64,000 nt of DNA from Mycolicibacterium sp. lyk4-40-TYG-92 (GTDB taxonomy: Bacteria > Actinomycetota > Actinomycetes > Mycobacteriales > Mycobacteriaceae). Below are positions 30,441 through 40,641 of this stretch, piece by piece. Location: the NCBI RefSeq assembly GCF_030209435.1, contig NZ_JARVRX010000003.1, forward strand, positions 1 through 64,000, given 5' to 3'. Positions within the stretch are counted from its first letter, which is position 1; every line of letters begins with the position of its first letter. The notes under the pieces were generated by a model, which saw nothing but the letters and a program-made list of their open reading frames with translations, searched no databases and was not told where the DNA came from. A program made the translations under genes and the position numbers.

Positions 30441-31301
30441 CTAGCGCTTGTCCAGGATGCCCTCGATGTTGGCGACGCCGTGGATGCCGGACGTGGTGTT
30501 GCTCTCCAGGACCACGAATCCCTTACCCGCGGGGTTGCGGCTGACCAGCAGGGTTTCGTGCGCCATCGCCGCGGACTTGCCCTGCTTGTTCAGCGGCGTG
30601 ACGATGTCGTCGTTCAGTTTCTTGAAGAAGTTGGCGTCGACGCTGCCGGTGATCCAGGCCCGGTACTGGTGCTTGCTGTCCTGCCACTTGTCGTTGTGGC
30701 CGGTGACGTCGACGACCTGGTCGACCCACTTGTGCTCGTCGGTGCTGACCTTGCCGGCCTTGACCGCCTGGGCGATGTCGTCACGAGCCGGGGCGTACAG
30801 CCGGGTCAGGTGGATGTGGAGCTGGTTGAGCCGACGGGCGTCCGCCGAGTTGATCCCGAGCGCCCAGTCCGGGCCGCCCGTCATGAAGTGGACCGACTCG
30901 TAGGCGTGCTTGAAGTAGTTCGGAGCGTCGCCCCGCAGCAGGTTGTCGCATTCGATGCCGGTCTCGCGGACGGTCGGCACCACCAGCAGGTCCTGGGTCG
31001 TCTTCATGTCCACGCCCGGGTGCACTGCCCAACCGCGCGTCGAATCGTGGCCGGGCCACTGGATGTCGAAGTTCCGGCCCGGGTGCTTCGGCGAGTGCTC
31101 TCCGACGCCGTGCGCCGGCGGCTTGACACCGTCCCAGATGGGATCGTCCTTGTGGTTGTCGCAACCCTGGTAGTGCTGCGCGCCCGTCTCGGCGTGGGCG
31201 GCCGGCGAAAGACCGAAGGCCAGCACCGGCGCCACCACCAGGGCGGCGGCGGCCGCGGCACGGCGGGTGAAGCGGGAGCCGGTGGTCGTCGTGTTGGTCA
31301 T
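30441..31301 (-). CDS. Secreted CDP-diacylglycerol diphosphatase (Cdh family)
   Basis: A 286-residue protein with GGAG before its ATG. It has an export signal (residues about 10-38, including an RR pair and the cleavage-like AHA-E). The body carries the Cdh/HIT-like signatures: [21 protein letters not shown], a central [24 protein letters not shown] with the catalytic HxHxxR-type histidines, and a C-terminal [23 protein letters not shown]. Cdh enzymes hydrolyse CDP-diacylglycerol to CMP and phosphatidate. The M. tuberculosis homologue is Rv2289. An exported version would act outside the membrane, where its natural substrate is unclear. Confidence 0.85.
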   Translation of the reverse strand: MTNTTTTGSRFTRRAAAAAALVVAPVLAFGLSPAAHAETGAQHYQGCDNHKDDPIWDGVKPPAHGVGEHSPKHPGRNFDIQWPGHDSTRGWAVHPGVDMKTTQDLLVVPTVRETGIECDNLLRGDAPNYFKHAYESVHFMTGGPDWALGINSADARRLNQLHIHLTRLYAPARDDIAQAVKAGKVSTDEHKWVDQVVDVTGHNDKWQDSKHQYRAWITGSVDANFFKKLNDDIVTPLNKQGKSAAMAHETLLVSRNPAGKGFVVLESNTTSGIHGVANIEGILDKR

Positions 31302-31374
31302 TTCGTCTCCTGAAGGGTTTAGGGGGGCGTGCCTTGCGGCGTTGAATTAACCTTCGCGGAATCGAGGCCCCAGG

Positions 31375-32307
31375 TCAGTCCACTGATCGGGCCCCCGACC
31401 GGACGAATTCGGCATCCCCTGATCGGGGGACACGGGCGCCTCGGCCCGGTCGCCGCCGCTGAGCGGCCCACAACTTTTCCTCTGCCCGCAACACCACGAT
31501 CCCGGGGCCGCCGTGGCCTTCCGCCGTCGACTTCGTCACCCAGATGACGCTCCACCCGCGGGATTCGAGCTCCGCGGTGTGGCTGTGGATCCATTCGCGA
31601 TAACCCGGGGTATCCGCGTCCTCGTCGCACTCGACGGCGACCTTCCACCGTGGCCAGCCCAGCGCCGCCCGAGTGCAGACGAGTCCCCATTGGTCATAGA
31701 ACGGGATTTGCGTCTGGAGTCCGGGAATCCCGGTGCGGCGCAGCAATCGCCGGGTCTGGGTCTGCAGCGGAGTCTCCGCCCCGCCATCGGCCTGCGCCAG
31801 CGCACTCCGCAGCCGATCGATACCCCGAATCCCGCGATTGGCGTCGGCAAGCGCCCACACGTCTGCCGGGTCCAGACCCGTCGCGTTCAACAATGCATCC
31901 AGGGTCGGCACCGCCTCGGTTTCGGGCAGGAGCCTGCCCAGGTCGAACGCTGTCCGCGCCGCGGACGTCACCCGCATGCCGCCGCTGATTTCTCTCACCT
32001 CGTCTGGAGCCAGCGCATACGAACGCACCGTGAGCCCGGTCGGGGAGTGCCGGTTGGTCCGCACGACCTCGGCGGGCGCATTCACATCGAGCCACTTGGT
32101 GCCGTACACGGCCGCCGCCGACAGCCCGCACAACACTGCATCGGGCCCGGCGAACAGCCACGCGGCCTCGGCGCGCAGCCGCGCGGTCAACGCCACCTCG
32201 TTGGCGAGATAGACGCCCCGGTAGACGGCGCGGTACCCGGCACGGAGCTCTCGCTTGGTGAGCAGTCCGGTTTCCAGGACTGTGCTCCCGAGAAACGGTC
32301 GGTTCAT
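31375..32307 (-). CDS. DUF559/AbiEi-like protein, possibly with a degenerate nuclease site
   Basis: A 310-residue protein from the ATG at 32307 (frame open to 32532 but Arg-rich and unlike the family). The N-terminal half resembles the AbiEi-like wHTH and DUF proteins common in mycobacteria (TKRELRAGYRAVYRGVYLA; VTSAARTAFDLGRLL). The C-terminal half aligns by eye with the DUF559 (Vsr/PD-(D/E)xK-like) pattern normally read as DLGWPEWKVAVEYDG. Here the first Asp is Ala (RAALGWPRWKVAVECDED), so the metal site may be lost. These proteins are multicopy in mycobacteria and their function is not established. Confidence 0.7.
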   Translation of the reverse strand: MNRPFLGSTVLETGLLTKRELRAGYRAVYRGVYLANEVALTARLRAEAAWLFAGPDAVLCGLSAAAVYGTKWLDVNAPAEVVRTNRHSPTGLTVRSYALAPDEVREISGGMRVTSAARTAFDLGRLLPETEAVPTLDALLNATGLDPADVWALADANRGIRGIDRLRSALAQADGGAETPLQTQTRRLLRRTGIPGLQTQIPFYDQWGLVCTRAALGWPRWKVAVECDEDADTPGYREWIHSHTAELESRGWSVIWVTKSTAEGHGGPGIVVLRAEEKLWAAQRRRPGRGARVPRSGDAEFVRSGARSVD

Positions 32308-32399
32308 GCGGCGAGCATGGCTGCGGCCACCGACAGATCGAATATCTCTACCGGTGGTTGTCCACAGGCGACGCACGACCGAGCCCGGCTCCAGCCGCG

Positions 32400-32520
32400 C
32401 TCCACAACCAGGCCGCAGTGCCACCTCCCGCGCCGGCCACACTCCACAACCACCAAGTCCGCAGTACCAGCGACTCCCGTGCCGGCTACTCTCCGCAACC
32501 ACCAAGGCCGAGCTGCTACG
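32400..32520. repeat. Imperfect direct repeats of CTCCACAACC units
   Basis: CTCCACAACC or CTCCGCAACC occurs at 32400, 32442 and 32491, each followed by a related 30-40 base segment (…GCCGCAGT.CCA…, …CCGCAGTACCAG…). Spacing is 42 and 49 bases, so this is a diverged tandem array rather than a recent one. Confidence 0.5.
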
Positions 32521-32587
32521 GCGAATGTGCATGTTCGGTTTGATATTTCGCGGTTTTGCGGGTCAAGCCTGCACATTCGTCGTAGCA
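32514..32587. repeat. Long inverted repeat upstream of fadD23
   Basis: Arms 32514-32531 and 32570-32587 match at 17 of 18 positions and enclose 38 bases that are richer in A/T than the surroundings. The element ends 75 bases before fadD23. Confidence 0.7.
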
Positions 32588-32661
32588 CTCCGCATCGCAT
32601 GCAGCACCTGACCGGCAAACCAGGTACCACCGGTCACATGTGAGTTGAGTAACCTGGCGCC

Positions 32662-34386
32662 ATGTCCGATGCGTCGATCCTGTCCGTGCTGCGCGAGCGC
32701 GCCAGCCTGACTCCTGACGACGTGGCCTACACCTTCACGGACTACGACCACGACTGGGATGGCGTCACCGAGAGCGTGACCTGGGCGCAGCTGTACCGTC
32801 GCACCCTCAACGTGGCGCACGAGCTCCGCATGCACGGCGTCCCCGGCGACCGCGCGCTGATCATCGCGCCGCAGGGGCTGGCCTACATCGTCGGGTTCCT
32901 GGGCGCCATGCAGGCGGGTTTCATCGCGGTGCCGCTGTCGGTCCCGCTACCGGGCTCGCACGACGAGCGGGTGAGTGCCGTCATCACCGACACGTCGCCG
33001 ACGGTCGTGCTGACCACCGCGGCCGCGTTCGACATCGCCGCGCAGAACGTGGACGACGGCGCGTCGATGGTCGCGGTGATCGCCGTCGACACCCTCGATC
33101 TGGACGCCGACCGGGACTTCGACGAGGAGGTCCCGCCGGGCCCCGACATCGCTTACCTGCAGTACACGTCCGGGTCGACGCGGCTGCCGGCCGGTGTGAT
33201 GATCTCGCACAAGAACCTGCGGGCGAACATCGAGCAGTTGCTGGCCGATCTGCTGTCGCAGCACGGCGGAGAGCTGCCGCCCGGGTCGACGCTGGTCTCG
33301 TGGCTGCCCTTCTATCACGACATGGGCCTCGTCCTCGGGATCGCCGTCCCGATCTTCTCCGGCCACAAGGGCGACCTCATGAGCCCCATCGCCTTCCTGA
33401 CGCGCCCCGTCCGCTGGCTGCAGGCGCTGTCGCGCAACAACCCCGCGTGGTCGGCCGCCCCGAACTTCGCGTTCGACCTCGCCACCCGGCGCGTCACCGA
33501 CGAAGAGATGGCCGAACTCGACCTCAGCGGCGTCATCGGCATCAACAACGGCGCCGAACGCATCCACCCGCCCACCCTGATCAAGTTCGACGAACGCTTC
33601 GCGGCCGTCGGCTTCCGGCCCGAGATGATGGTGCCGTCCTACGGTCTGGCCGAGGCGACGCTCTACGTGGCCAGTGGTGCGCACGGCCGTCCGCCGGAGG
33701 TCGTCGAGTTTGCCGCCGACGAACTCACGCAGGGCATCGCGCTGCGCAAAGCGGGTGGGACGCCGCTCATGCGTTACGGCCGGGCGCCGTCGCCGCTGCT
33801 GGAGATCGTCGACGCCGACAGCTGCCAGCTGTGCCCCGAGGGCGTCGTCGGCGAAATCTGGGTCCGTGGAGACAACGTCTCCGCGGGGTACTGGCGCAAG
33901 CCCGAACAGACCGGGTCCGCTTTCGACGCGACGCTGGCGAACGCCCCCGAGGGCACGCCCGAGACGGGCTGGCTGCGGACCGGGGACCAGGGCTTCATCT
34001 CCGAAGGCGACCTGTTCATCGTGGGCCGCATCAAGGACATGCTGATCGTGCGCGGCCGCAACCACTATTCGGACGACATCGAAGCGACGGTGCAGAAGAT
34101 CAGCCGCGGCCGGGTGGCGGCGATCGCCGTGACCGACGACCACACCGACCAGCTGGTCACCATCATCGAGCTCAAGTCGCGCGCCGACGCCGCTGAGCTC
34201 GATGCTCTGAAAAACGATGTGGTCGCGGCGATTTCGCGGGCGCACGGGTTGCAGGTCGCAGATGTCGTGCTGGTGGAGGCCGGGTCCATCCCGACCACCA
34301 CGAGCGGCAAGATGCGCCGGTCGGCGTGTGCCGAGCAGTATCGGCAAGGGCAGTTCGTCCGGTTGGACGCCGGGTTGAGCTCGTAG
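32662..34386 (+). CDS. fadD23: Fatty acyl-AMP ligase FadD23
   Basis: A 574-residue FAAL-type enzyme that activates a long-chain acid as acyl-AMP and hands it to the neighbouring polyketide synthase. The adenylation P-loop YLQYTSGSTRLPAGVMISH is at about residues 167-185. The FAAL-type insertion follows, then SWLPFYHDMGLV and MVPSYGLAEATLYV. The C-terminal domain has LRTGDQGFISEGDLFIVGRIKD and ends with the TTSGKMRRS lysine. Only a weak ribosome binding site is seen; TAACCT about 8 bases upstream of the ATG would allow a leaderless transcript. Gene content (gap, PE, mmpL10, papA3, pks) identifies it as the TPP-locus FadD23. It runs with the GAP gene and converges on the PE gene. Confidence 0.93.
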   Translation: MSDASILSVLRERASLTPDDVAYTFTDYDHDWDGVTESVTWAQLYRRTLNVAHELRMHGVPGDRALIIAPQGLAYIVGFLGAMQAGFIAVPLSVPLPGSHDERVSAVITDTSPTVVLTTAAAFDIAAQNVDDGASMVAVIAVDTLDLDADRDFDEEVPPGPDIAYLQYTSGSTRLPAGVMISHKNLRANIEQLLADLLSQHGGELPPGSTLVSWLPFYHDMGLVLGIAVPIFSGHKGDLMSPIAFLTRPVRWLQALSRNNPAWSAAPNFAFDLATRRVTDEEMAELDLSGVIGINNGAERIHPPTLIKFDERFAAVGFRPEMMVPSYGLAEATLYVASGAHGRPPEVVEFAADELTQGIALRKAGGTPLMRYGRAPSPLLEIVDADSCQLCPEGVVGEIWVRGDNVSAGYWRKPEQTGSAFDATLANAPEGTPETGWLRTGDQGFISEGDLFIVGRIKDMLIVRGRNHYSDDIEATVQKISRGRVAAIAVTDDHTDQLVTIIELKSRADAAELDALKNDVVAAISRAHGLQVADVVLVEAGSIPTTTSGKMRRSACAEQYRQGQFVRLDAGLSS

Positions 34387-34398
34387 CCCGCGCCCCCT

Positions 34399-35040
34399 AT
34401 GTGGATCACCCTGCTGGTGATGGCGGTCGCGGTCAGCCTGGAGCCGTTCCGCATCGGCATGTCCGTCGTCATGCTGAACCGGCCTCGCCCGCACCTGCAG
34501 CTGGCCGCGTTCCTGTGCGGCGGTTTCCTGATGGGCCTGTCCGTCGGCGCGGTGGTGCTGTTCTTCCTCGAGTCGCGGTTACCCGCCTGGGCCTCAGCAC
34601 ATTTCAACCTGCCGACGGTCCAGATCGCGATCGGCGTGCTGGCTTTGGTGGCCGCCGTCTTGCTGGCCGTCACGAAGGGAAAGGACCGCGAGCTGCCCGC
34701 GTGGCTGACCCGGCTGCTCGACGGCCGGTCGCTGTGGGTCGCCGGCGTCGCGGGCCTGGGCATCGCGCTGCCGTCGGTCGACTATCTCGCGGCGCTGGCC
34801 GTGATCGCCGCCGCGCACCTCGAGGCCGGGGTTCGGATGAGTGCGCTGGTGACCTTCAACGTCGTGGCGTTCTCGTTGGTCGAGATACCCCTGCTGGCCT
34901 ACCTGATCGCCCCGCAACGCACGCGTACCGCAATGAGCAGCCTGCACAACTGGATTCGCGCCCGCCGGCGGCACGAAGTCGCAGGCCTGCTGGCGGCGGT
35001 GGGTGTCGTGCTCGTCGCCGCGGGCGGGTTGGGGATCTAG
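34399..35040 (+). CDS. GAP/Sap-like membrane protein of the TPP locus
   Basis: A 213-residue membrane protein starting 12 bases after fadD23, with about six transmembrane helices. It has the MWITLLVMAVAVSLEPFRIGMSVVMLNRPRPHLQLAAFLCGGFLMG opening (shown here only as a pattern: an Arg-Ile-Gly helix followed by an N-R-P loop) of the GAP family. GAP and Sap proteins are needed for surface export of glycopeptidolipids and sulfolipid. Here it is expected to help TPP reach the surface with MmpL10. It ends 3 bases from the convergent PE gene. Confidence 0.88.
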   Translation: MWITLLVMAVAVSLEPFRIGMSVVMLNRPRPHLQLAAFLCGGFLMGLSVGAVVLFFLESRLPAWASAHFNLPTVQIAIGVLALVAAVLLAVTKGKDRELPAWLTRLLDGRSLWVAGVAGLGIALPSVDYLAALAVIAAAHLEAGVRMSALVTFNVVAFSLVEIPLLAYLIAPQRTRTAMSSLHNWIRARRRHEVAGLLAAVGVVLVAAGGLGI

Positions 35041-35043
35041 CCC

Positions 35044-36198
35044 CTAGTGCGCGCTCGGCCCGTGGCTCATCACGTAGTTGATGCCCGACATCAGCTGTGA
35101 CACCGGGTCGGCGGCACCACCGAAGGCGGCCTGCGTGGCCGGGGCGGTGGCCGCGGCCGGGTCGTAACCGTTGACGGGATCGACCGTGATCGGCGCGGTC
35201 GCCGGGTCGTCGTTACGCGAATATCCCGCATCCACCATCGGCTTCATCACGGCGTCAAGGTGATTCATGTCCGCTTCGGACATGCCGAGGTACTTGAACG
35301 GCACGACGAGCGGCAGGTGCTGCTCGGGGATCATGTAGGTCGTGGTCGTCGCGCCGCGGGAGTTGACGGTCTTGACGATGTTCTGCGGCGGCACGTTCTT
35401 CGGGTTGGTGAATGCCACCGCGGTGTGGCCGGTGGCCAGACCGACGACCGCGTTCGCCAGCGCCATCAGGTTGTCCGGCCGGTCCGGCCAGTCGGCGATG
35501 CTGTCGTATGCGGAGATGAATTGGTATGTGTCGTACTGACTGTCGACGACCGGCGGCATCAGAAAGTCGAGCGCCGGGACCGTGCTACCCACCGGGTAGG
35601 TCTGCCGCAGGAAGCTCTGGGTCCACGGGTTGATGGCGAGCGGATCGCCGTAGGTCGCGAACGACAGCTCGTTCGGCGCCGGCGCGGCCGGGTCGTAGGC
35701 CAACCGGTCCTGCACGGCGTGCACGACCATGGCACCTTCGGACAGGCCGATCACCGTGCCGGGACCGCCCTCCTGGACGCGGTTGATGACGTTGTTCTTG
35801 CCGACCTCGACGGACTCGCCGATGCTCGGGCCGTTCAATCCGATCTCGGGCATCTTCTGGTGCAGTTCCTCGATGCCCGGGATGAAGCTGAGCACGTGGC
35901 CCTGCACCTGGCCGGCGGGATAGTCGACGATCTCGCGATTGAGGCCCGGGAACCAGTCTGCGCCGGTGCGCCGGATGTACTCGTCGTACGGGATGCCCAT
36001 GACGTGCGCGCCGCCCAGTGCATACCCGCGGCCGGGGGTGCCGATCGGCGGGATGGCCGGGACGATCGGGCCGGCCCCGGAGCCGGACCCGGCCCAGGGC
36101 TCGTCGGCCGTCGCGATCCAGCCAGCAAGAGGCCCAGAAGAACCGACCGTCAACAGCGCGGTCGCGATAGCTATCGAGCTGGCAAGTCGCTTGTTCAT
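35044..36198 (-). CDS. Secreted PE-PPE-domain acyltransferase of the TPP locus
   Basis: A 384-residue exported protein from the ATG at 36198, which overlaps the mmpL10 stop (ATGA); the frame is open to 36372. A signal peptide or anchor lies at about residues 1-32. The rest is an alpha/beta-hydrolase of the PE-PPE domain type with the nucleophile elbow GLSEG (Ser153). The Chp1/Chp2 enzymes of M. tuberculosis share this fold. In M. smegmatis the corresponding protein, called PE, is described as the last enzyme in TPP synthesis, moving acyl chains between diacyltrehaloses outside the membrane. The His/Asp partners are probably in the [10 protein letters not shown] and DPLAINPW regions; that is inference. 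Confidence 0.9.
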   Translation of the reverse strand: MNKRLASSIAIATALLTVGSSGPLAGWIATADEPWAGSGSGAGPIVPAIPPIGTPGRGYALGGAHVMGIPYDEYIRRTGADWFPGLNREIVDYPAGQVQGHVLSFIPGIEELHQKMPEIGLNGPSIGESVEVGKNNVINRVQEGGPGTVIGLSEGAMVVHAVQDRLAYDPAAPAPNELSFATYGDPLAINPWTQSFLRQTYPVGSTVPALDFLMPPVVDSQYDTYQFISAYDSIADWPDRPDNLMALANAVVGLATGHTAVAFTNPKNVPPQNIVKTVNSRGATTTTYMIPEQHLPLVVPFKYLGMSEADMNHLDAVMKPMVDAGYSRNDDPATAPITVDPVNGYDPAAATAPATQAAFGGAADPVSQLMSGINYVMSHGPSAH

Positions 36199-39170
36199 GC
36201 GTTGCTCCCCTGCGGTTTCGGTCGGGACGGCCACCAGTTCGCCTCTCCGACGAGCGTGGCCATGGCGGGCACGGTGATGGTCCGCACCAGGAAGGTGTCC
36301 AGCAGGATGCCGGCGCCGATGACGAAGCCGCCCTGGATCACGGTACCGATGCTGGAGAACAGCAGACCCCACATGGAGGCCGCGAAGATCAGGCCGGCCG
36401 CGGTGATGACGCCGCCGGTCGACGACAGCGTGCGAATGATGCCGTACCGCATGCCATGTGGCGATTCGTCACGCATGCGCGAGACGAACAGCATGTTGTA
36501 GTCGGCGCCCACCGCGACCAGCACCACGAAAGCCAGTGGGGGGACGGTCCAGTGCAGTGGCTGATGGAACAGGTACTGGAACACCACGACGCCGATGCCG
36601 AGCGCCGCGAAGTACGAAAGCACCACGGAGCCGACCAGATACAGCGGTGCGATGAGCGACCGCAGCAACAGCATCAGGATCAGCAGCACCACCGCGACCG
36701 TGACGGTGATGATGAACCGGATGTCGTTCTGGTAGTAGTCGCGAGTGTCCTTGAGCGCGACGGGATATCCGCCCATCGACACCGTGGCATCCGACAGCGA
36801 CGTGTTCGGCTGGGCGCCGCGGGCGGTGTCGCGGATGGTGTTGACCTGATCCATCGCGGCGGCGCTGAACGGGTCGAGCTTGGTGAGCACGAGGTACCGC
36901 ACCGAGTGTCCGTCGGGCGAGATGAACATCTTCGACGCCGACTTGAAGGCCTCGAGCTGCAGCACCTCGGGCGGGATGTTGAAGCCCGCCTGGGCCGGGC
37001 CGGACGCGTTCTGCTTTATCGACAGCAGGAAGGCCCCGGCCTGGTCGAGACCCGAACGCATCAGCTGGATTTGTTCGACGACCTCGTCGACCCCGTTGGC
37101 GACTTCCCGGCTGCCGCTCGCCGAACGATCGGCGCCCTGACGAAGCTTGGTCAGATTGGCCTGCGCGCCCGCGGGGCTGTCCATCCCCATGGTGCGCATG
37201 ACCTTGGTCAGGTTGGTCATCGCACTTTGGAGTTGCTGCACCGACGCGTTGAGCGTCTTCTGGTCCTGCATGGTCTGCAGCTGCCCGGCGAGTTTGTTGA
37301 TCTCGTCGATGGTGCCGTCCTGGCGCGCTTCTTCGAGACGCTGGAAGTGGCCGCGGGTTTCGGCGCAGGACAGGTCGAGGTCGCACACCGCGTTGTTCTG
37401 CAGCGCCGCCAGCACCGGGCCGACCCAGCCGAACATGTCTTTGGCCGCTGTGTAATTCAGTCCCAGGGTGTTGCCCAGCTTGCTGACGCTGTTGACGAGC
37501 TTGGCCGCGACTTCCACGTTCTGCACCAGTTTGTTGCCGCCGTACTGGCTGCGGATCGCGGTGAAGGCGTCGAGGGTCGTCTGCAGTTGCGTGGCGATCT
37601 GGCCGACCTGGCCGCGCACGTCGGCGAGGTTGGTCGCGAGGGTGTCGGCGCCCTTGGCCAGCCGGTCGATGTCGCCCGTGCGCTGGCCGATCATGCCGGC
37701 GCCCTCGGTCAGCCGGTCACCGACCAGACCCGCCTGGAAGGTGGCGCGGAACTCGGGCGGCACCTCGCCGAGCGGACGGGTGATGCCGCTGACCATGGCG
37801 ACGTCCGGCAATTGGCTGATGCGCGACGCCATCTGTTCGAGGTCGGCGAGGGCCTGCGGGGAGCGCAGGTCGCGCGGCGACTGCACGAGGACGTACGACG
37901 GCACCGACTGGTTGACGTTGAAGTGGCTCTCGAGCGCCGCGTACCCGATGGAGCTCGGGGCCGACGCCGCGACGGCCTTGCGGTCGTCGTAGTTGAACTT
38001 CGCGAAGCCCGCGGCACTGGCGAGCAGGAGCAGCACCAGCAGGCTGGCCACCAGGTGCAGTCGCGGCCGGCGGACGATGCGCGCGCCGGACCGGCGCCAC
38101 AGCTGTGCGGTGAGCTCGTTCCGCGGCTTGATCCAGCCACGCGGCCCGACGAGCGTCAGGATCGCGGGCAGCAGCGTCACCGCGGCGAGGAACGCCACCA
38201 GGATGCCGATGGCCGACGAGACACCGACGGTGGAGAAGACGCCCATCTTGGCGAAGCTGATACCGAGGAAGGTGACGCCGACGGTCGCGGCCGACGCGGT
38301 GATGACCTTGCCGACGGAGCCCAGCGCGCGCCGGACGGCGACAGTGGAGTCATCGCCCTGCCGCACGTAGTCGTGGTACCGGCTGATCAGGAACACCGCG
38401 TAGTCGGTACCCGCGCCGAAGATCATGGCGCTCAGCAGGATGATGGCCTGATTCGACACCCCCAGCCCGGTCAGCTGGGACAGCCCGGCGACGGTCGCCT
38501 GCGCGATCACCAGCGACATGCCGATGCCGGCGAGCGGCAGCATCATCGTCACGGGATTGCGGTAGACGACCAGCAGCACCAGGAGCACGAGGACTGCGAT
38601 GGCGATCTCGATGGGCATCCGGTCCTTCTCACCGGCGACGGTGAGGTCGGCGACGGTGGCCGCCGGTCCGGAGAGATGGATCTTCAGCGGGCTGCCGGCG
38701 GTGCTGTGCCGGACGATGTCGGCCACCCGGTTGTAGGCGGCGTACGACTGCGGCGTCCCCAGCGCGCCGGCCAGACCGACCGGCAACACCCAGGCCTTCT
38801 TGTCCTTGCTGGTCATGAAGTTGCGCAGCGGCGGGGTGCTGACGAAGTCCTGCATCATGACGACGTCGCGCGGGTCGTCGCGCAGGGCGTCCACCAACTT
38901 GCGGTAGGTGGCTTCGTCGCTCCGATCCAGGCCGCGGTCGTTGATGAGAACGATCAGCAGCAGGTCATCGGTGCCGGGTTCCTTGAACGCCTCGGTCATG
39001 TGCCGGGCGGCGACGTTGGACGGCGCATCGGCGGGCAGCATCGCCAATGGATGCTTCTGCGCCATCTCGTTGAGGCTCGGCACGGCCAGGGGCAGCGCCA
39101 CCGCCAGCGTGATCCACAGGCCGATCACCGCCCAAGGCCACCGCACCACAAAATCGGCTAGCCGTCGCAA
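36195..39170 (-). CDS. mmpL10: MmpL10 lipid transporter
   Basis: A 991-residue RND transporter starting at TTG 39170 with AAGGGG upstream. Asp-Tyr proton-relay pairs are seen in [17 protein letters not shown] (first bundle) and [17 protein letters not shown] (second bundle). Between the bundles is a long, largely helical periplasmic region (about residues 480-720) with a short Cys-containing segment ([15 protein letters not shown]), as in lipid-exporting MmpLs. By gene context it is MmpL10, which moves diacyltrehalose-type precursors across the membrane for TPP assembly. It follows papA3 by 31 bases and is coupled to the PE gene. Confidence 0.95.
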   Translation of the reverse strand: MRRLADFVVRWPWAVIGLWITLAVALPLAVPSLNEMAQKHPLAMLPADAPSNVAARHMTEAFKEPGTDDLLLIVLINDRGLDRSDEATYRKLVDALRDDPRDVVMMQDFVSTPPLRNFMTSKDKKAWVLPVGLAGALGTPQSYAAYNRVADIVRHSTAGSPLKIHLSGPAATVADLTVAGEKDRMPIEIAIAVLVLLVLLVVYRNPVTMMLPLAGIGMSLVIAQATVAGLSQLTGLGVSNQAIILLSAMIFGAGTDYAVFLISRYHDYVRQGDDSTVAVRRALGSVGKVITASAATVGVTFLGISFAKMGVFSTVGVSSAIGILVAFLAAVTLLPAILTLVGPRGWIKPRNELTAQLWRRSGARIVRRPRLHLVASLLVLLLLASAAGFAKFNYDDRKAVAASAPSSIGYAALESHFNVNQSVPSYVLVQSPRDLRSPQALADLEQMASRISQLPDVAMVSGITRPLGEVPPEFRATFQAGLVGDRLTEGAGMIGQRTGDIDRLAKGADTLATNLADVRGQVGQIATQLQTTLDAFTAIRSQYGGNKLVQNVEVAAKLVNSVSKLGNTLGLNYTAAKDMFGWVGPVLAALQNNAVCDLDLSCAETRGHFQRLEEARQDGTIDEINKLAGQLQTMQDQKTLNASVQQLQSAMTNLTKVMRTMGMDSPAGAQANLTKLRQGADRSASGSREVANGVDEVVEQIQLMRSGLDQAGAFLLSIKQNASGPAQAGFNIPPEVLQLEAFKSASKMFISPDGHSVRYLVLTKLDPFSAAAMDQVNTIRDTARGAQPNTSLSDATVSMGGYPVALKDTRDYYQNDIRFIITVTVAVVLLILMLLLRSLIAPLYLVGSVVLSYFAALGIGVVVFQYLFHQPLHWTVPPLAFVVLVAVGADYNMLFVSRMRDESPHGMRYGIIRTLSSTGGVITAAGLIFAASMWGLLFSSIGTVIQGGFVIGAGILLDTFLVRTITVPAMATLVGEANWWPSRPKPQGSNA

Positions 39171-39201
39171 CTGAGGCCCCTTGTCGAGCCCGCCCGACGG
39201 G

Positions 39202-40641
39202 TCACCAGTTCCCGCCGTCGGCGATCCGCGTGCAGACCGACTTCATCGCCTCCAGGTACCGGGTGACGGACTTCTTGGCGATGGGGTTGTCCGGATACAT
39301 GACCTCCATGACCGTGCCGCCTTCGTAACGGAAGACGTAGATGGTCAGCTGGTAGGAGTACCGGCCGTCGGAGTAGATGCCGATGTTGTTGGCATACCCC
39401 ATCTCGGTGGCCGCCAGGATGGTGTTGAGCGGCGCGGCGCCGCCGTGCAGGAAGTTCGACACCGGGAAGTTGGGTCGCGGCCAGTCCAGCCACGGCGCGA
39501 GTTCCAGCACGCGGTAGTACGGCACGCGCGCCATGTTGAGGTTGCCGTCGAACGACTCCTGCGCCGCCCAGGCGGCTTCATTGAAGGTCGCCGCGGCGAT
39601 CGGCACGGTGATGGGCACCAGGCCGGTGAACCAGCCCTGCGTCATGAAGTTGTCCGACGTGCGCCGGGTGTCGCGCGGGGTGAGGCCGTAATACGTTGCG
39701 GCGCCGGTCAACTCGTGTTCGACCTGGGCCATGCAGGCAAACAGCCCACCGACGAAGCGGGCGCCGGCCGCCTCACAGGCGGCCTCGAAGCGCGCCGTCT
39801 GCTCCGGGTCCATGAGCGATTCGCCGACCATGTCACCGACCGACGGCTCCATGGCGTTCCCCAACGGCAACGGGAACTCCGGCATGCTGTTGTTGTTGTT
39901 CTCAGCAAACTCGATCCAGGCCTGAACCTCAGGGGAATCGACCGTCAGCGCCGAGGTGCGCTCATGCTCCTGGACGCACCATTCATCGAAGCTCCCGGCG
40001 TCGGGCAGAGCAAACGCTGAGCCCCCTGTTGTCAATGCTGTGTACCGGCCATGAGCCTCCAGCATGGTGATACCGATGAGCGCCGCGTCGCCGTGCACGT
40101 GATCGATGGCCGCGTAGAAGTTGAAGCTGTCTTCGCTCTGGACGATGCCGAAGGAGAAGCAGCCCCACTCCAGTGGCGTCGGAATGTCCACGAGGTGCTT
40201 GCGTACGTCCTCGACAGCCAGTTCGCCGTGATTGACGGGTTCGAATTCGAGGTCCTCGGGATCGGCGATCGTATGTCGAAGGATCTCGCCCGTGCCGTTT
40301 CCCGTCGCTCCGCTCGCCCCGGCCTCGGTGTACTCGAACCAGCTGCGGTAGGTGTCGTGCCTGCGCAGATACGAGTTGAGCGCCTCGTTCATCGCCGCGA
40401 TGTCGCACTGACCAGGGACTTCGCACGTCGCGATGATCTGCCGGGAGTACTCGAGGCCCGAGCCGGTGCGCTCGACGACACCGCGGATGTGCTGGCCCTG
40501 CATGTAGCTGACCGGCACCGAACTCACAGGTGCCTGCCGGGCCACTTCGCGGGCCGCCTCGGTCGGGTGCCAGGAGGTCAGAACACCTGGGATCGGCGTC
40601 CAATCATCGATCTTTCCGATCGTGATCTTCCCGATTCGCAA
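39202..40641 (-). CDS. papA3: Polyketide-associated acyltransferase PapA3
   Basis: A 479-residue condensation-domain-like acyltransferase. The start is TTG at 40641, preceded by GGGAGG at 7-base spacing, so the rare start codon is well supported. The catalytic motif is His181-x3-Asp185 (DHVHGDA); the first His of the common HHxxxD is Asp here. The N-terminus begins with the PapA opening WTPIPGVLTSWHPT. A C-terminal structural motif GAAPLNTILAATEMGYANNIGIYSDGRY is also present. It acylates trehalose with phleic and other fatty acyl groups from Pks to make diacyltrehalose. It diverges from pks and leads the papA3-mmpL10-PE operon. Confidence 0.94.
   Translation of the reverse strand: MRIGKITIGKIDDWTPIPGVLTSWHPTEAAREVARQAPVSSVPVSYMQGQHIRGVVERTGSGLEYSRQIIATCEVPGQCDIAAMNEALNSYLRRHDTYRSWFEYTEAGASGATGNGTGEILRHTIADPEDLEFEPVNHGELAVEDVRKHLVDIPTPLEWGCFSFGIVQSEDSFNFYAAIDHVHGDAALIGITMLEAHGRYTALTTGGSAFALPDAGSFDEWCVQEHERTSALTVDSPEVQAWIEFAENNNNSMPEFPLPLGNAMEPSVGDMVGESLMDPEQTARFEAACEAAGARFVGGLFACMAQVEHELTGAATYYGLTPRDTRRTSDNFMTQGWFTGLVPITVPIAAATFNEAAWAAQESFDGNLNMARVPYYRVLELAPWLDWPRPNFPVSNFLHGGAAPLNTILAATEMGYANNIGIYSDGRYSYQLTIYVFRYEGGTVMEVMYPDNPIAKKSVTRYLEAMKSVCTRIADGGNW

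Larger units (their letters stand above)
32308..32661. other. Divergent intergenic region upstream of fadD23, with repeats
   Basis: About 354 bases between the DUF559-like gene and fadD23. It contains three imperfect direct repeats (32400-32520) and a long inverted repeat (32514-32587). I see no gene. Confidence 0.65.

Noticed and set aside
36456..39161. 901-codon plus-strand frame opposite mmpL10
   Set aside because: Shadow frame; the minus strand has the full RND pattern.
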